Positions 7,570-15,806 of a stretch of 41,351 nucleotides of DNA are shown piece after piece. The stretch covers positions 1 through 41,351 of the forward strand of contig DAIPGN010000019.1 in NCBI GenBank assembly GCA_036771835.1. Direction: 5' to 3'. The stretch is from UBA4877 sp002399285 (GTDB lineage Bacteria; Bacillota; Thermoanaerobacteria; Thermoanaerobacterales; UBA4877). The first letter of the stretch is position 1; each line of letters opens with the position of its first letter. The translations under genes and the position numbers were made by a program. A model generated the notes under the pieces. The model was given only the letters and a program-made list of their open reading frames with translations. It did not search any database and was not told where the DNA came from.

Positions 7570-8271
7570 ATGGCAAAAAAGGAAATGCTGAAACCGATAA
7601 AAATTGACGAGAGTTCCATAGCCGATAAGGTCTTCGAACAGTTAAAAAGTGCCATATTGAGCGGACAATTGAAGCCGGGGGAAAGGCTGATAGAACGCCA
7701 GCTGTGTGATGAACTGGAGATCTCGCGTACGCCTGTGAGAGAGGCAATACAAAAGCTGAAGTCACAGGGCCTGGCTGTGCAGATCCCGAGGAGGGGCGCA
7801 GTGGTCTCCGCTGCTACGTCTAAAGAGGTAATAGACGTATTCAATATAAGGGAGGTCTTGGAAGGCCTGGCCGGCCGTCTTGCGGCGGAAAATGCAGATA
7901 AGAGGCAGACGAATGAGCTCAGCAGGATAGTTGACGACATGAGTATATGTTTGGACAATAAAGAGGAAGAAAGATTGGAAGACCTGCACATAAAGTTTCA
8001 TGAAACTATATATAATACGGCCGGGAATGAAAAACTTTATTTGATCCTTGTAAATCTCCAAGAGTATATCAAAGCATATACTCACGTGGGATATGCCTTT
8101 CATGGCAGAAGAGAAGAAGCCAATGCGGAGCACAAGAAGATCGTAAAGGCGATTGAGGCCCACGATGCGGATAAAGCGGAGCAGTGTGCAAAGAAGCATA
8201 TAAAAAATTCCAGAGATGCATATATACACAGACTGGAGGAAGAAAATTCCCAGTCAAGTACCACTAGTTGA
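7570..8271 (+). CDS. GntR family regulator with FCD domain, probable regulator of the oxalate operon
   Basis: A 233-residue DNA-binding protein. Residues about 15-80 are the GntR winged helix (ADKVFEQLKSAILSGQL, then ISRTPVREAIQKL), and about 95-220 is the all-helical FCD ligand domain with metal-type histidines in KFHETIY, EHKKIV and KKHIKNS. FCD regulators usually sense small carboxylates through a bound metal, which suits an oxalate-derived or oxalate ligand. It lies directly behind the oxidoreductase genes with its own promoter, and a GTATAC palindrome sits in the operon leader at 4257-4270. Repression relieved by oxalate is the simplest model, but this is inferred. Confidence 0.8.
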   Translation: MAKKEMLKPIKIDESSIADKVFEQLKSAILSGQLKPGERLIERQLCDELEISRTPVREAIQKLKSQGLAVQIPRRGAVVSAATSKEVIDVFNIREVLEGLAGRLAAENADKRQTNELSRIVDDMSICLDNKEEERLEDLHIKFHETIYNTAGNEKLYLILVNLQEYIKAYTHVGYAFHGRREEANAEHKKIVKAIEAHDADKAEQCAKKHIKNSRDAYIHRLEEENSQSSTTS

Positions 8272-8693
8272 GTTGGTGGCGCTACTCGCGCTCTGAAAAA
8301 CTACCACATTGATTCGAGTGGCAGCTTATAGACGCCAATTTTAGATATTTAACCTGTCTACTTGACAAGGGGCATATCTCACCGGGTGGCTGCTCTGCAT
8401 GTTCGTAATTTTATTTGTATACATTTCAATATAGTCACTTACAAAAGAGTACCATTCATTTAAAACTTTTCCCACGGCGGTTCGTTACTGCATATCAGGT
8501 GAACCACCCAATCAAATGCACATAAGAATATATCAGGGAAAATGCCGATTTATGCCTAATGGCTTTATTTTTCTCCATGGTTAATGTAATATTATAATAG
8601 GGTGTGTAAAAGGGTAAGCATATTCAGAAAATGACAGCTCCTTTAAAATGTACGCGGCCCGGCCTATTAAACATAAATCGGAGGAAACAATAT
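8272..8693 (+). promoter_or_regulatory. 422-base non-coding region upstream of the first LevR-type gene
   Basis: No convincing open reading frame. The clearest signal is TATAAT at 8593-8598, about 100 bases before the likely start codon, with no good -35 box. An imperfect inverted repeat, GGCGGTTC with GAACCACC (about 8476-8509), could form a hairpin. No recognisable terminator follows gntR. I see nothing that identifies a known RNA. Confidence 0.35.
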
Positions 8694-11411
8694 ATGCGCA
8701 AAACCGTTGTTTTAAATGTTCTGAAACAGTTTGCAGCCTACGGACAACAGGACGGTATGACAGCCGATGAAATGGCAAAAAAGGTCGGGATACAGAGACA
8801 TAATGCCAGCGCCGACCTGAATGAACTTTGCCGCGAGGGCCTGGCAGTCAAAAGCAAGGGGAGGCCGGTAAGATTTTGGGCGGTCGATTCACCGATACAG
8901 CATGAAATTAAATTTAAAGAAGTTCCCTCAAAAATTTATTCGGATTTAGATGGGCTGATCGGAGCGGAAGGCAGCCTCAAAGAAGTCATAGAACAGGCCA
9001 AAGCCGCTATAGTCTATCCGCCGAATGGATTGCCCGTCTTGATTTCAGGTCCGACAGGAGTGGGAAAGAGTTTCCTGGCGGAGGCAATGTATAAGTATGC
9101 CGTGAGGATCGGCATATTAAAGGCCGATGCACCTTTCAATATATTTAATTGCGCGGATTACGCATCAAACCCTCAGCTCTTATTATCTCAATTGTTTGGT
9201 CATGTTAAGGGAGCCTTTACAGGTGCGGATAAGGACAACCCGGGTATCATGGCGAGGAGCGAGGGAGGGATTTTGCTCTTGGATGAAGTGCATCGCCTTC
9301 CTCCCGAGGGTCAGGAAATGCTGTTCTTGTTGATGGACAAGGGCATATATAAGTCTTTGGGCGATACCGCCACCGTAAAAAAGGCTTCGATCAGACTGAT
9401 CGCCGCTACTTCGGAGGCCCCTAAATCGTCATTGCTCAAAACTTTTATAAGACGGTTTCCCGTCACTATATATTTGCCAAGCTTAGCTGAAAGACCTCAG
9501 ACAGAAAGACTCGCGCTGATAGAATATTTTTTTAAGGAAGAGGCTTCGCGCATTGGGGCGACAATATCCGTAAGCCCCTTGGTGTTGTCCGGCCTTTTAG
9601 CGTTTGATTCCACAGGGAATATAGGAGAGATCCGCAGCATAGTCCAAATAGGATGTGCCAAAGCCTTCCTCAATAATGCCGCATCGGAGAGCGGTCCCAA
9701 TTCTTTAATGTCCGTATGTATCGCCGATATGCCTCCGCAGGTCCAGCTGGCATATTTTGGAGGCCATGAGGCCGGAAATCCGGAAGAGAACCTGGTCGGA
9801 TTGGATGACAGATTATTTTCGCCCGTACATGAAACCGACGTGAGTATTGACCAGGACGAATGGGTCATACCCTACAGCGTAATTAAAAAGCGAATGGACA
9901 GATATTTAAAAAGTGGTCTGACTCAGTATGAAATTGAACAGCTGATAAATACGGAGATAAATTTTTATTTAAAGAGATTGCTGCAATTCTACAAGGGCGG
10001 AGCAGAAATTTCGGTGCCGAACAATATCCATGACTGCGTTGAACGGTTTGTCAATAGCGTAGCCGGAGCATTGGGGTGCCAATTCAGCGGCGACGTCGTG
10101 ACCAACCTGTCGCTGTATTTTGCATCGGCGCAGACGCATAATACTCATTTGAATATCGAATTAAATCAATTGCTTGAGTTTTGTGTGAAGGAGTACTCGG
10201 CGGTAGAAAAATTTATATTGCCTCTGGAAGAGAGTATAGGATATAGGTTATCATTAAATGAACTCATCTTTATATCCATGTTTTTATCTTCTCATGAAAG
10301 GCAAAAGATCTCATGTAAACGAATTCATATTGCGGTCCTGTGCCATGGCAATAAGACCGCTTCAAGCATGGTGGAGGTCGCCGCCTCTTTGATCGGATAT
10401 GACTGCATCATAGCCGTAGACATGCCGCTGGATCAGAGCGTGGAAAAGACGTTGGATATAACTTTGGAGAAACTTAAACAATTAGGTCCATGTTCCGGAA
10501 TATTACTGCTTGTCGACATGGGTTCGCTCACCAATTTCAAGCCGCAGTTGGAGAGCGCTTTAAGTACTCAGGTAGCCGTCATTCCGCTGGTAACGACGGT
10601 GACGGTCATTGAAGCTACCAGGCTTGCGGCTCAGCAGGAAGAAACGTTGGGTGAGATAGTGCAGAAACTCAAAAGAATATATCAAAGTGATGAGACCGAT
10701 CAAATACAGATCAGCGATAAGAGTATCATCATAACTACATGTCTGACGGGCAAAGGAACGGCGAGAAGACTGGTATCATATCTCTATGAGGCTTTGCCAA
10801 ACGAGCTGCGGGAAAATGTCATCATAAGGCCGATGGACGAGGGGAACGGTTCTGAGATCCCGGAACTGATGCTGGAAGGATGGAAGGGCTCGGTCATAGC
10901 AGCCGTAGGAACGTTTGACCCTCATCTGCCCAAGGTATGTTTTATCGGCATAGAAGAGATATTGTTCGGCGACGGACTTAAAAGGCTGACTTTTCTTTTG
11001 GACCATGCCGATGCCGATACGGATGCCGAAGGATACAGCAATGGAGAGGTGAGCAGAGACGAGGCTGTAAGTTTGGCCTGCAGATTTATATGCGAGAGCG
11101 CCATGACGGGCAATAGGGAACGGGCAGCCGAAACGGCCGTACAAACTTTAAAGGCGTTGGAAATGAAGTTGAATAGAGAGTTTAACTCCAGCCAGGTAGC
11201 ACGATTCATAATTCATTTTGCGTTTATGCTGGAAAGACTGAGCACAGACGGCCTGATATCAACGTGCAGTGAAATGGATTACCTGCAGGAGAATTATGCC
11301 GGTCTGCTTGAGAGTATTTCCCAGGTAACAAATACTATTGAAGACCAATGGAAAATTGAGATACCAAGGTCGGAGATAGGGTTTCTTGCGCTGATATTAT
11401 TGCCGCTGTGA
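8694..11411 (+). CDS. LevR/ManR-type sigma-54-dependent PTS regulator (first copy)
   Basis: A 905-residue activator with the LevR layout: an N-terminal helix-turn-helix (about 1-60), an AAA+ domain with Walker A GPTGVGKS (119-126), the sigma-54 contact loop GAFTGA (173-178) and Walker B LLLDEVH (194-200), a first PRD, a mannose-IIA-like domain (HIAVLCHGNKTASSM), a IIB-like segment (CLTGKGTA) and a second PRD near the C-terminus (IIHFAFMLERL). PRD histidines are phosphorylated by HPr or by the cognate IIB, so activity follows sugar supply. The target is almost certainly the adjacent sigma-54 promoter at 11607-11622 and its PTS operon. ATG 8694 follows CGGAGG at good spacing; an upstream ATG at 8631 has no such site. 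Confidence 0.9.
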   Translation: MRKTVVLNVLKQFAAYGQQDGMTADEMAKKVGIQRHNASADLNELCREGLAVKSKGRPVRFWAVDSPIQHEIKFKEVPSKIYSDLDGLIGAEGSLKEVIEQAKAAIVYPPNGLPVLISGPTGVGKSFLAEAMYKYAVRIGILKADAPFNIFNCADYASNPQLLLSQLFGHVKGAFTGADKDNPGIMARSEGGILLLDEVHRLPPEGQEMLFLLMDKGIYKSLGDTATVKKASIRLIAATSEAPKSSLLKTFIRRFPVTIYLPSLAERPQTERLALIEYFFKEEASRIGATISVSPLVLSGLLAFDSTGNIGEIRSIVQIGCAKAFLNNAASESGPNSLMSVCIADMPPQVQLAYFGGHEAGNPEENLVGLDDRLFSPVHETDVSIDQDEWVIPYSVIKKRMDRYLKSGLTQYEIEQLINTEINFYLKRLLQFYKGGAEISVPNNIHDCVERFVNSVAGALGCQFSGDVVTNLSLYFASAQTHNTHLNIELNQLLEFCVKEYSAVEKFILPLEESIGYRLSLNELIFISMFLSSHERQKISCKRIHIAVLCHGNKTASSMVEVAASLIGYDCIIAVDMPLDQSVEKTLDITLEKLKQLGPCSGILLLVDMGSLTNFKPQLESALSTQVAVIPLVTTVTVIEATRLAAQQEETLGEIVQKLKRIYQSDETDQIQISDKSIIITTCLTGKGTARRLVSYLYEALPNELRENVIIRPMDEGNGSEIPELMLEGWKGSVIAAVGTFDPHLPKVCFIGIEEILFGDGLKRLTFLLDHADADTDAEGYSNGEVSRDEAVSLACRFICESAMTGNRERAAETAVQTLKALEMKLNREFNSSQVARFIIHFAFMLERLSTDGLISTCSEMDYLQENYAGLLESISQVTNTIEDQWKIEIPRSEIGFLALILLPL

Positions 11412-11424
11412 TCATTATTATTTA

Positions 11425-11457
11425 GTGTCTTTGCAGTGTCTCCGCAGAGTCTTGTAA
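11425..11457. repeat. Three direct repeats phased at 11 bp, possible enhancer
   Basis: AGTGTCT begins at 11425 and at 11436, and AGAGTCT at 11447, an exact 11-bp period that puts all three on one face of the helix. They lie just past the activator stop codon and about 150-180 bases upstream of the sigma-54 promoter, within usual enhancer distance. Confidence 0.4.
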
Positions 11458-11487
11458 TAAAAATATAGGGTAGTCATTATATATTTT

Positions 11488-11508
11488 GGACCAAAAGGTC
11501 CTTTTTTT
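11488..11508 (+). terminator. Intrinsic terminator of the first LevR-type gene
   Basis: GGACC-AAAA-GGTCC followed by seven T. Short but canonical. Confidence 0.75.
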
Positions 11509-11534
11509 ATAGGGGATCCATGAACGGTGCCAAT

Positions 11535-11579
11535 ATCAACAGCCTGCTGAAGATAAACTCCGTTTATCATGCAGTTGAT
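11535..11579. promoter_or_regulatory. Nested inverted repeat, candidate upstream activating sequence
   Basis: The centre GATAAACTCCGTTTATC (11552-11568) is a perfect 7-bp-arm palindrome with a 3-base middle. Around it, CTGC (11544-11547) mirrors GCAG (11571-11574) and ATCAAC (11535-11540) mirrors GTTGAT (11574-11579). It lies between the activator terminator and the sigma-54 promoter, about 45 bases upstream of the -24 box. This symmetry suits a dimeric activator site. Confidence 0.5.
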
Positions 11580-11606
11580 CGGTATGGATTTTGCATGCCA
11601 GTGTCT

Positions 11607-11622
11607 TGGCACGTATATTGCT
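11607..11622 (+). promoter_or_regulatory. Sigma-54 promoter of PTS operon 1
   Basis: TGGCACGTATATTGCT gives GG at 11608-11609 and GC at 11620-11621 with exactly ten bases between, a full match to the -24/-12 consensus. Transcription should begin near 11633, about 35 bases before the IIA start codon. Confidence 0.92.
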
Positions 11623-11668
11623 TTAAATATATGTGACAATAAAATATAACATCGGAGGGGGGAACTTT

Positions 11669-12088
11669 ATGATCGAGGTTCTGCTTGTAACACACGGACA
11701 ACTCGGAAGGGAATTGAAAAAAACGGCTGATATGATAAGCGGTCATACGGACGGGGCAGAAACTATAAGCTTTTTACCCGGCCAGGGGGTCGAGGATCTG
11801 GAAAGGACTATCAAATCAACATTATCCGGGATAGATACAAAGGACGGCGTGCTCTGTCTTGTGGACATGCCCGGAGGCAGTCCGGCACGGGTGGCAGCTT
11901 CCATTGCGTTGGACAACGATATGGTGCAGGTGGTGTCCGGCGTCAATCTGGCAATGTTAGTCGAAGCACTGCTGATGAGAAACACTATGGATATTTACCA
12001 ATTGGCAAAGCATGTGGAACAATCTGCCCATGGAAGCATCATGAATATCGGAGAAGTATTCCGCGAAGAGCTGAAGAAGGAATGCTGA
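11669..12088 (+). CDS. PTS mannose-class EIIA component (operon 1)
   Basis: A 139-residue cytoplasmic IIA protein. The N-terminal MIEVLLVTHGQLG carries the phospho-accepting histidine (H9 in VTHG), and GVNLAMLVEALL is the family's dimer or active-site helix region. It takes phosphate from HPr and gives it to the IIB partner at 13945. ATG 11669 is used because GGAGGGGGG (11654-11662) is correctly placed; the longer in-frame GTG at 11633 is at the expected transcription start and cannot be used. It is first in an operon of IIA, IIC, IID, IIB, deacetylase and a membrane protein. Confidence 0.9.
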   Translation: MIEVLLVTHGQLGRELKKTADMISGHTDGAETISFLPGQGVEDLERTIKSTLSGIDTKDGVLCLVDMPGGSPARVAASIALDNDMVQVVSGVNLAMLVEALLMRNTMDIYQLAKHVEQSAHGSIMNIGEVFREELKKEC

Positions 12089-12167
12089 TAAAAATCAATG
12101 TTTGGAAATTGTAAATTTTAGAGATCATGGACTGAAGGATATATGTCTTTTGACAGATGTAAAACGC

Positions 12168-12186
12168 TTGCCGAATTTAGCGGCAA
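12168..12186 (+). other. Intercistronic hairpin between IIA and IIC
   Basis: TTGCCG (12168-12173) and CGGCAA (12181-12186) around a 7-base loop, with no T run, so more likely an RNA processing or stability element than a terminator. Confidence 0.4.
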
Positions 12187-12217
12187 ACCAAAAAATATTA
12201 TATTAAGGAGGAAGAAA

Positions 12218-12958
12218 ATGAATTTAAGTACCGCTCTTTTAATCAGTATTGTGACCGGACTGCTGTATATGCAGCGGCGTATGTTGGGCGAAATGCAATT
12301 AGAGAGGCCTATAGTCGTAGGCCCGCTGATTGGATTGATATTGGGAGATCTCAACACGGGGCTGATGGTCGGCGCATCTCTTGAACTAATATTTATAGGC
12401 GCAGCGCCAATAGGAGGAGCAGTTCCTCAAAATATTGTGGTGGCGAGTGTGCTGGGTACAGTAACGGCTATTTTGACCGGAAAGGGAGTTGCGGCGGCTT
12501 TGGTAGTTGCAGTTCCGGCTGCCGTAGTTGCAACTACATTCGAACTGTTTGCTAAAGTTATCTGTCCGGTTTTTGTTCACCGTGCTGATAAGTATGCGGA
12601 GGAAGGGGATTCAAAGGGAATTTCCATGATGCTGACGCTGGGCAATCTTGTCCATTTCCTCTCCTATGTCATACCGACTTTTATAGCCTTATATTTCGGC
12701 GCCGGCGCGATAGCGGGATTGACAACGGCTATTCCCAAGACCATCATGTCCGGTATCCAGGCAGTCGGCAATATGCTGCCCGCATTGGGATTCGGATTAC
12801 TGCTCAACAGTCTGGGAGCAAAGAAGCTCATGCCATATTTCTTTATAGGGTTCGCAATAGTCGCATATGTACCGGCATTCGGTATTACCGGGGTTGCCGT
12901 AATTGCAGTAGCGTTGGCAATTTTATTGGCTACCAGAAAAACGTCGTCAAATTCGTAA
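12218..12958 (+). CDS. PTS mannose-class EIIC component (operon 1)
   Basis: A 246-residue integral membrane protein of the mannose/sorbose IIC family that with IID forms the sugar channel. The family signature GLILGDLNTGLMVGASLELIFIG is present early (about residues 36-60), and hydrophobic segments run through the rest. ATG 12218 follows AAGGAGGA at ideal spacing; an in-frame ATG at 12143 would add a poorly conserved hydrophilic tail and lacks a binding site. IID follows after a short gap of 13 nt. Confidence 0.9.
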   Translation: MNLSTALLISIVTGLLYMQRRMLGEMQLERPIVVGPLIGLILGDLNTGLMVGASLELIFIGAAPIGGAVPQNIVVASVLGTVTAILTGKGVAAALVVAVPAAVVATTFELFAKVICPVFVHRADKYAEEGDSKGISMMLTLGNLVHFLSYVIPTFIALYFGAGAIAGLTTAIPKTIMSGIQAVGNMLPALGFGLLLNSLGAKKLMPYFFIGFAIVAYVPAFGITGVAVIAVALAILLATRKTSSNS

Positions 12959-12971
12959 AGGGGTGAAAATA

Positions 12972-13805
12972 GTGGAAAATAACTTAACTCATAATGATGC
13001 AGCACCAAAGCTGGATAAAAAGGATTTGCGCACGTTGTTTTTCCGTTCTTTAAATCTGCAGGGTGCGTTCAACTTTGAGCGTATGCAGGGTCTGGGATTT
13101 TGCTGGGCCATGCTTCCCATCATAAACAAGTTATATAAAAGTAAAGATGACCGTGCAGCCGCATATAAGCGTCACTTGACCTTTTTTAATACGAATGCAT
13201 GGACGTCGGGCATTATCTTCGGGATAGTGGCTTCAATGGAAGAACGCTTGGCAAACAGGCAATCTTCCATTGATGAAGAGAGCATCCAAGCCGTAAAGGG
13301 AGGACTAATGGGTCCGCTGGCGGGAATTGGGGATTCTCTGTTCTTCACCGCACTACGGCCGATAATTGCAGGCATATCAGTCTCCATGGCGCTTGCCGGT
13401 AATTTTTTAGCACCGATCTTCTTTATAGTGACAATGAACATAATACACTTTTGGATCCAGTGGCAGGGAATATCTTCGGGGTACAAACTGTCCAATAAAT
13501 TTTTAGAGAAAATGGAAGGTATGGAGATCCAAAAATGGATGGAGGCAGCTACTGTCGTCGGCTTGATGGTTTTAGGCGCTCTGGTGGCCAGTTGGCTCAA
13601 AATACAGACTCCGCTGGTTTACACTATGCAGAAGGCGACCATATCCGTACAAGAGATGCTGGATGGAATTTTACCCAAGGCGCTGCCGCTGCTTGCTACT
13701 TTGCTCGTCTATAAATCTGTAAAAAAAGGTATCAATGCCAATATAATCATGGTTGTTATGATCGTGATAGGAATGGTACTTGGTTCTTTGGGAATTATTA
13801 TGTAA
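12972..13805 (+). CDS. PTS mannose-class EIID component (operon 1)
   Basis: A 277-residue IID protein. Family landmarks are LRTLFFRSLNLQGAFNFERMQGLGFCWAM near the N-terminus, SIQAVKGGLMGPLAGIGDSLFFTALRPI mid-protein, and hydrophobic segments in the C-terminal half. GTG 12972 is the likely start, 5-7 nt after AAAGGGGTGA; an in-frame GTG at 12963 is inside that site. It works with IIC as the membrane channel. Confidence 0.9.
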   Translation: MENNLTHNDAAPKLDKKDLRTLFFRSLNLQGAFNFERMQGLGFCWAMLPIINKLYKSKDDRAAAYKRHLTFFNTNAWTSGIIFGIVASMEERLANRQSSIDEESIQAVKGGLMGPLAGIGDSLFFTALRPIIAGISVSMALAGNFLAPIFFIVTMNIIHFWIQWQGISSGYKLSNKFLEKMEGMEIQKWMEAATVVGLMVLGALVASWLKIQTPLVYTMQKATISVQEMLDGILPKALPLLATLLVYKSVKKGINANIIMVVMIVIGMVLGSLGIIM

Positions 13806-13848
13806 GCCATTTGTTGTTTAAGATAGTACCTGTAAACGAGGGATAAAT

Positions 13849-13906
13849 TCTGCGGCGGATAAATATTGAGTTTGACTGCTCAACTATTTGAAACCGGCAG
13901 CATTAT
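13849..13906 (+). other. Imperfect hairpin between IID and IIB
   Basis: CTGC, CGG, AAATA and TTGAG segments at 13851-13875 are mirrored by CTCAA, TATTT, CCG and GCAG at 13881-13906, forming a long interrupted stem. There is no T run. It lies in the 139-base gap before the IIB gene. Confidence 0.35.
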
Positions 13907-13944
13907 GGACATTATATTGATTACTTACGGTAGGGGGGAAAACG

Positions 13945-14436
13945 ATGAAAATTGTATTGGCCCGTGTTGATGATCGTTTGATCCATGGACAGGTTGTAAT
14001 TGGCTGGACTCGTACTGTGGGAGGTACTCATATTGTCGTGGCGGATGATGAGACCGCAAATAACAGTATGCAGCGGACTCTGTTAAAAATGGCTACGCCG
14101 GCGGGCGTCACTTCCACGATACTTTCCGTAGACGACGCTGCCAAGCAGTTATTGGAACAGAAATTTACCGGCGACAATGTGATATTATTGGTGAAAGGTC
14201 CTCAGGCACTGGTGAGATTAATTGAAGCGGGAATAAACCTGCCAAAAGTCAATGTGGGCAATATCCGTGCAAGCGAGGGGAAGGTCAACTTGACTAAGGG
14301 AGTATATGCCGGCCCCGAGGAAATACAATCGTGGAAAAAGCTTGACGAACTGGGAGTCGTGTTGGAGGCTCAGTGGCTTCCCGACCAGGCCAAAACGAAT
14401 CTGAACGAGGTCATACGCCATATGGATTCAAAATAA
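13945..14436 (+). CDS. PTS mannose-class EIIB component (operon 1)
   Basis: A 163-residue cytoplasmic IIB protein of the mannose/sorbose family. ARVDDRLIHGQVVIGW contains the phosphorylated histidine (H15, in LIHGQV). It accepts phosphate from IIA and transfers it to the sugar during import, and in LevR systems it can also phosphorylate a PRD to silence the activator when sugar is absent. ATG 13945 follows AGGGGGG. The gene order IIA-IIC-IID-IIB differs from that of the second PTS in this window. Confidence 0.9.
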   Translation: MKIVLARVDDRLIHGQVVIGWTRTVGGTHIVVADDETANNSMQRTLLKMATPAGVTSTILSVDDAAKQLLEQKFTGDNVILLVKGPQALVRLIEAGINLPKVNVGNIRASEGKVNLTKGVYAGPEEIQSWKKLDELGVVLEAQWLPDQAKTNLNEVIRHMDSK

Positions 14437-14455
14437 GTTTTAACTATGTGTCTTT

Positions 14456-14517
14456 TACGGTGGCAGAAGCGAATAACGCGTAACCTGAATGAAGCAGGCG
14501 TTTTTGCTTCTGCCGTA
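14456..14517 (+). other. Structured leader between IIB and the deacetylase gene
   Basis: GGCAGAAGC (14462-14470) pairs with GCTTCTGCC (14506-14514), extended outward by TACGG against CCGTA. An inner smaller hairpin (CCTG/CAGG with AACG/CGTT) is followed by five T, so two alternative folds are possible: an attenuator-like arrangement or a stabilising stem. Confidence 0.45.
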
Positions 14518-14598
14518 TCTTTTGCAGCCCGGTGTTTTGATAAAGAATTTCGAGACGCATCATTTGATTTATTAAACGTTAAGGAGGTCATGGAGAGG

Positions 14599-15792
14599 AT
14601 GAAACAGGTTTATTCATTTAAGAAACTGTATGGAGAGAACCAAGTATTTGACAAGCAAAGTTTAATCGTGGAAGACGGTAAGTTTGGCGATATTGTAAAA
14701 AATGATCCTGCAGATAACAAGACTGTGATTGATTACAGCTCATATACGATAATCCCGGGGATCATTGACATCCATAATCACGGGATAATGGGGTACAGCG
14801 CCACTTGTTCCAGTATGGACGAGCTGCACGGCTACACCAAAGGCCTGGCCGGCACGGGAGTAACGGGCGTGTTGGCGACAACTCAGGAGTTGGACTCTAT
14901 GTCCATGGTCGCGGACTTTATTCATAATGAAAAAAATAACGGTGCGGAAATATTGGGGATCCAAGCGGAAGGACCATATAGGGCAGAAAAATATATGGGC
15001 GCTTCAAAAGGGTTCGTTTGGGAAAGGCCCAGCCTGGAATATACTAAAAGGATGTGGGACGCAGCCAAGGGCGAGCTGAAATATATGTCGCTTTCAACGG
15101 AACTGGATAATCTGGACGAAAGCATAGAATTCTTAAAAGAAAAAAACGTCGTGTTGGCCTGCGGACACACCGACTGCAGATATGAAGAGATGAGGCAGGG
15201 TATTGCGAAGGGAATTAAAAGTGCAAGCCATTTCGGCAATTCAATGCGGCCGATCCATCAAAGGGATGCCGGGACATGGGGCGCGCTTTTACTTGACCCC
15301 AACGTTTATCTTGAATTAAACGCCGATCATGTACATGTTTGCAAGGAGACCATAGATATTTTCTTCAGAATAAAGAGCCTGGATAGATTCATACTGATAT
15401 CCGATTCATCCGAGCTGGCCGGGCTTCCCAAGGGCAGATATTTTGCCCGCGGCAGGGAAAGAAATATAGGCGCGGACGGATCTGTCTATCTGGATGACGG
15501 CACCATCAGCGGCGGCGGTAAAAGCGTGCTGTGTGGGATCAAGAATTTAGTCGATATACATGGATTGCCTTTGGAGACTGTTTTGAATCTGTCATCGAAG
15601 AATCCTGCGGAGCTGTTTAATATTTATGATCACAAGGGGAGCATAAAGAACGGAAAGGATGCTGATTTTGTGATCATCGACGGCGATTTTAACGTAATTG
15701 CAACCTATGTCGGAGGGGTAAAGGTATATGATTCAAGCAATGCCCAACCTCTTTACAACAAAGATATGAAAAACCTATTGAGTGTCTCATGA
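14599..15792 (+). CDS. N-acetylglucosamine-6-phosphate deacetylase-like amidohydrolase (NagA family)
   Basis: A 397-residue metal-dependent amidohydrolase. The NagA landmarks are all recognisable: PGIIDIHNHG (HxH), QAEGPY (metal glutamate), ACGHTDCRY, ASHFGNSM (metal histidine), ELNADHVHV and LISDSSELAG (catalytic aspartate), so it should be active. NagA removes acetate from GlcNAc-6-phosphate to give glucosamine-6-phosphate. It diverges from standard NagA in several loops (SHFGNSM rather than the HLYNAM form), so the substrate may be another N-acylated hexosamine phosphate. No NagB is beside it. ATG 14599 follows AAGGAGG at 14581-14587; ATG 14590 is only 2 nt from that site and ATG 14446 lies before it. 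Confidence 0.78.
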   Translation: MKQVYSFKKLYGENQVFDKQSLIVEDGKFGDIVKNDPADNKTVIDYSSYTIIPGIIDIHNHGIMGYSATCSSMDELHGYTKGLAGTGVTGVLATTQELDSMSMVADFIHNEKNNGAEILGIQAEGPYRAEKYMGASKGFVWERPSLEYTKRMWDAAKGELKYMSLSTELDNLDESIEFLKEKNVVLACGHTDCRYEEMRQGIAKGIKSASHFGNSMRPIHQRDAGTWGALLLDPNVYLELNADHVHVCKETIDIFFRIKSLDRFILISDSSELAGLPKGRYFARGRERNIGADGSVYLDDGTISGGGKSVLCGIKNLVDIHGLPLETVLNLSSKNPAELFNIYDHKGSIKNGKDADFVIIDGDFNVIATYVGGVKVYDSSNAQPLYNKDMKNLLSVS

Positions 15793-15806
15793 AGATTTTC
15801 GGATAA

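Noticed and set aside
8362..8367. TTGACA as a -35 box for the first LevR-type gene
   Set aside because: No -10-like sequence follows at 16-18 nt, and it is over 300 bases from the gene.
14446..14598. ATG 14446 as start of the deacetylase
   Set aside because: The 51 extra codons run through a hairpin region without a binding site; AAGGAGG at 14581-14587 points to ATG 14599.
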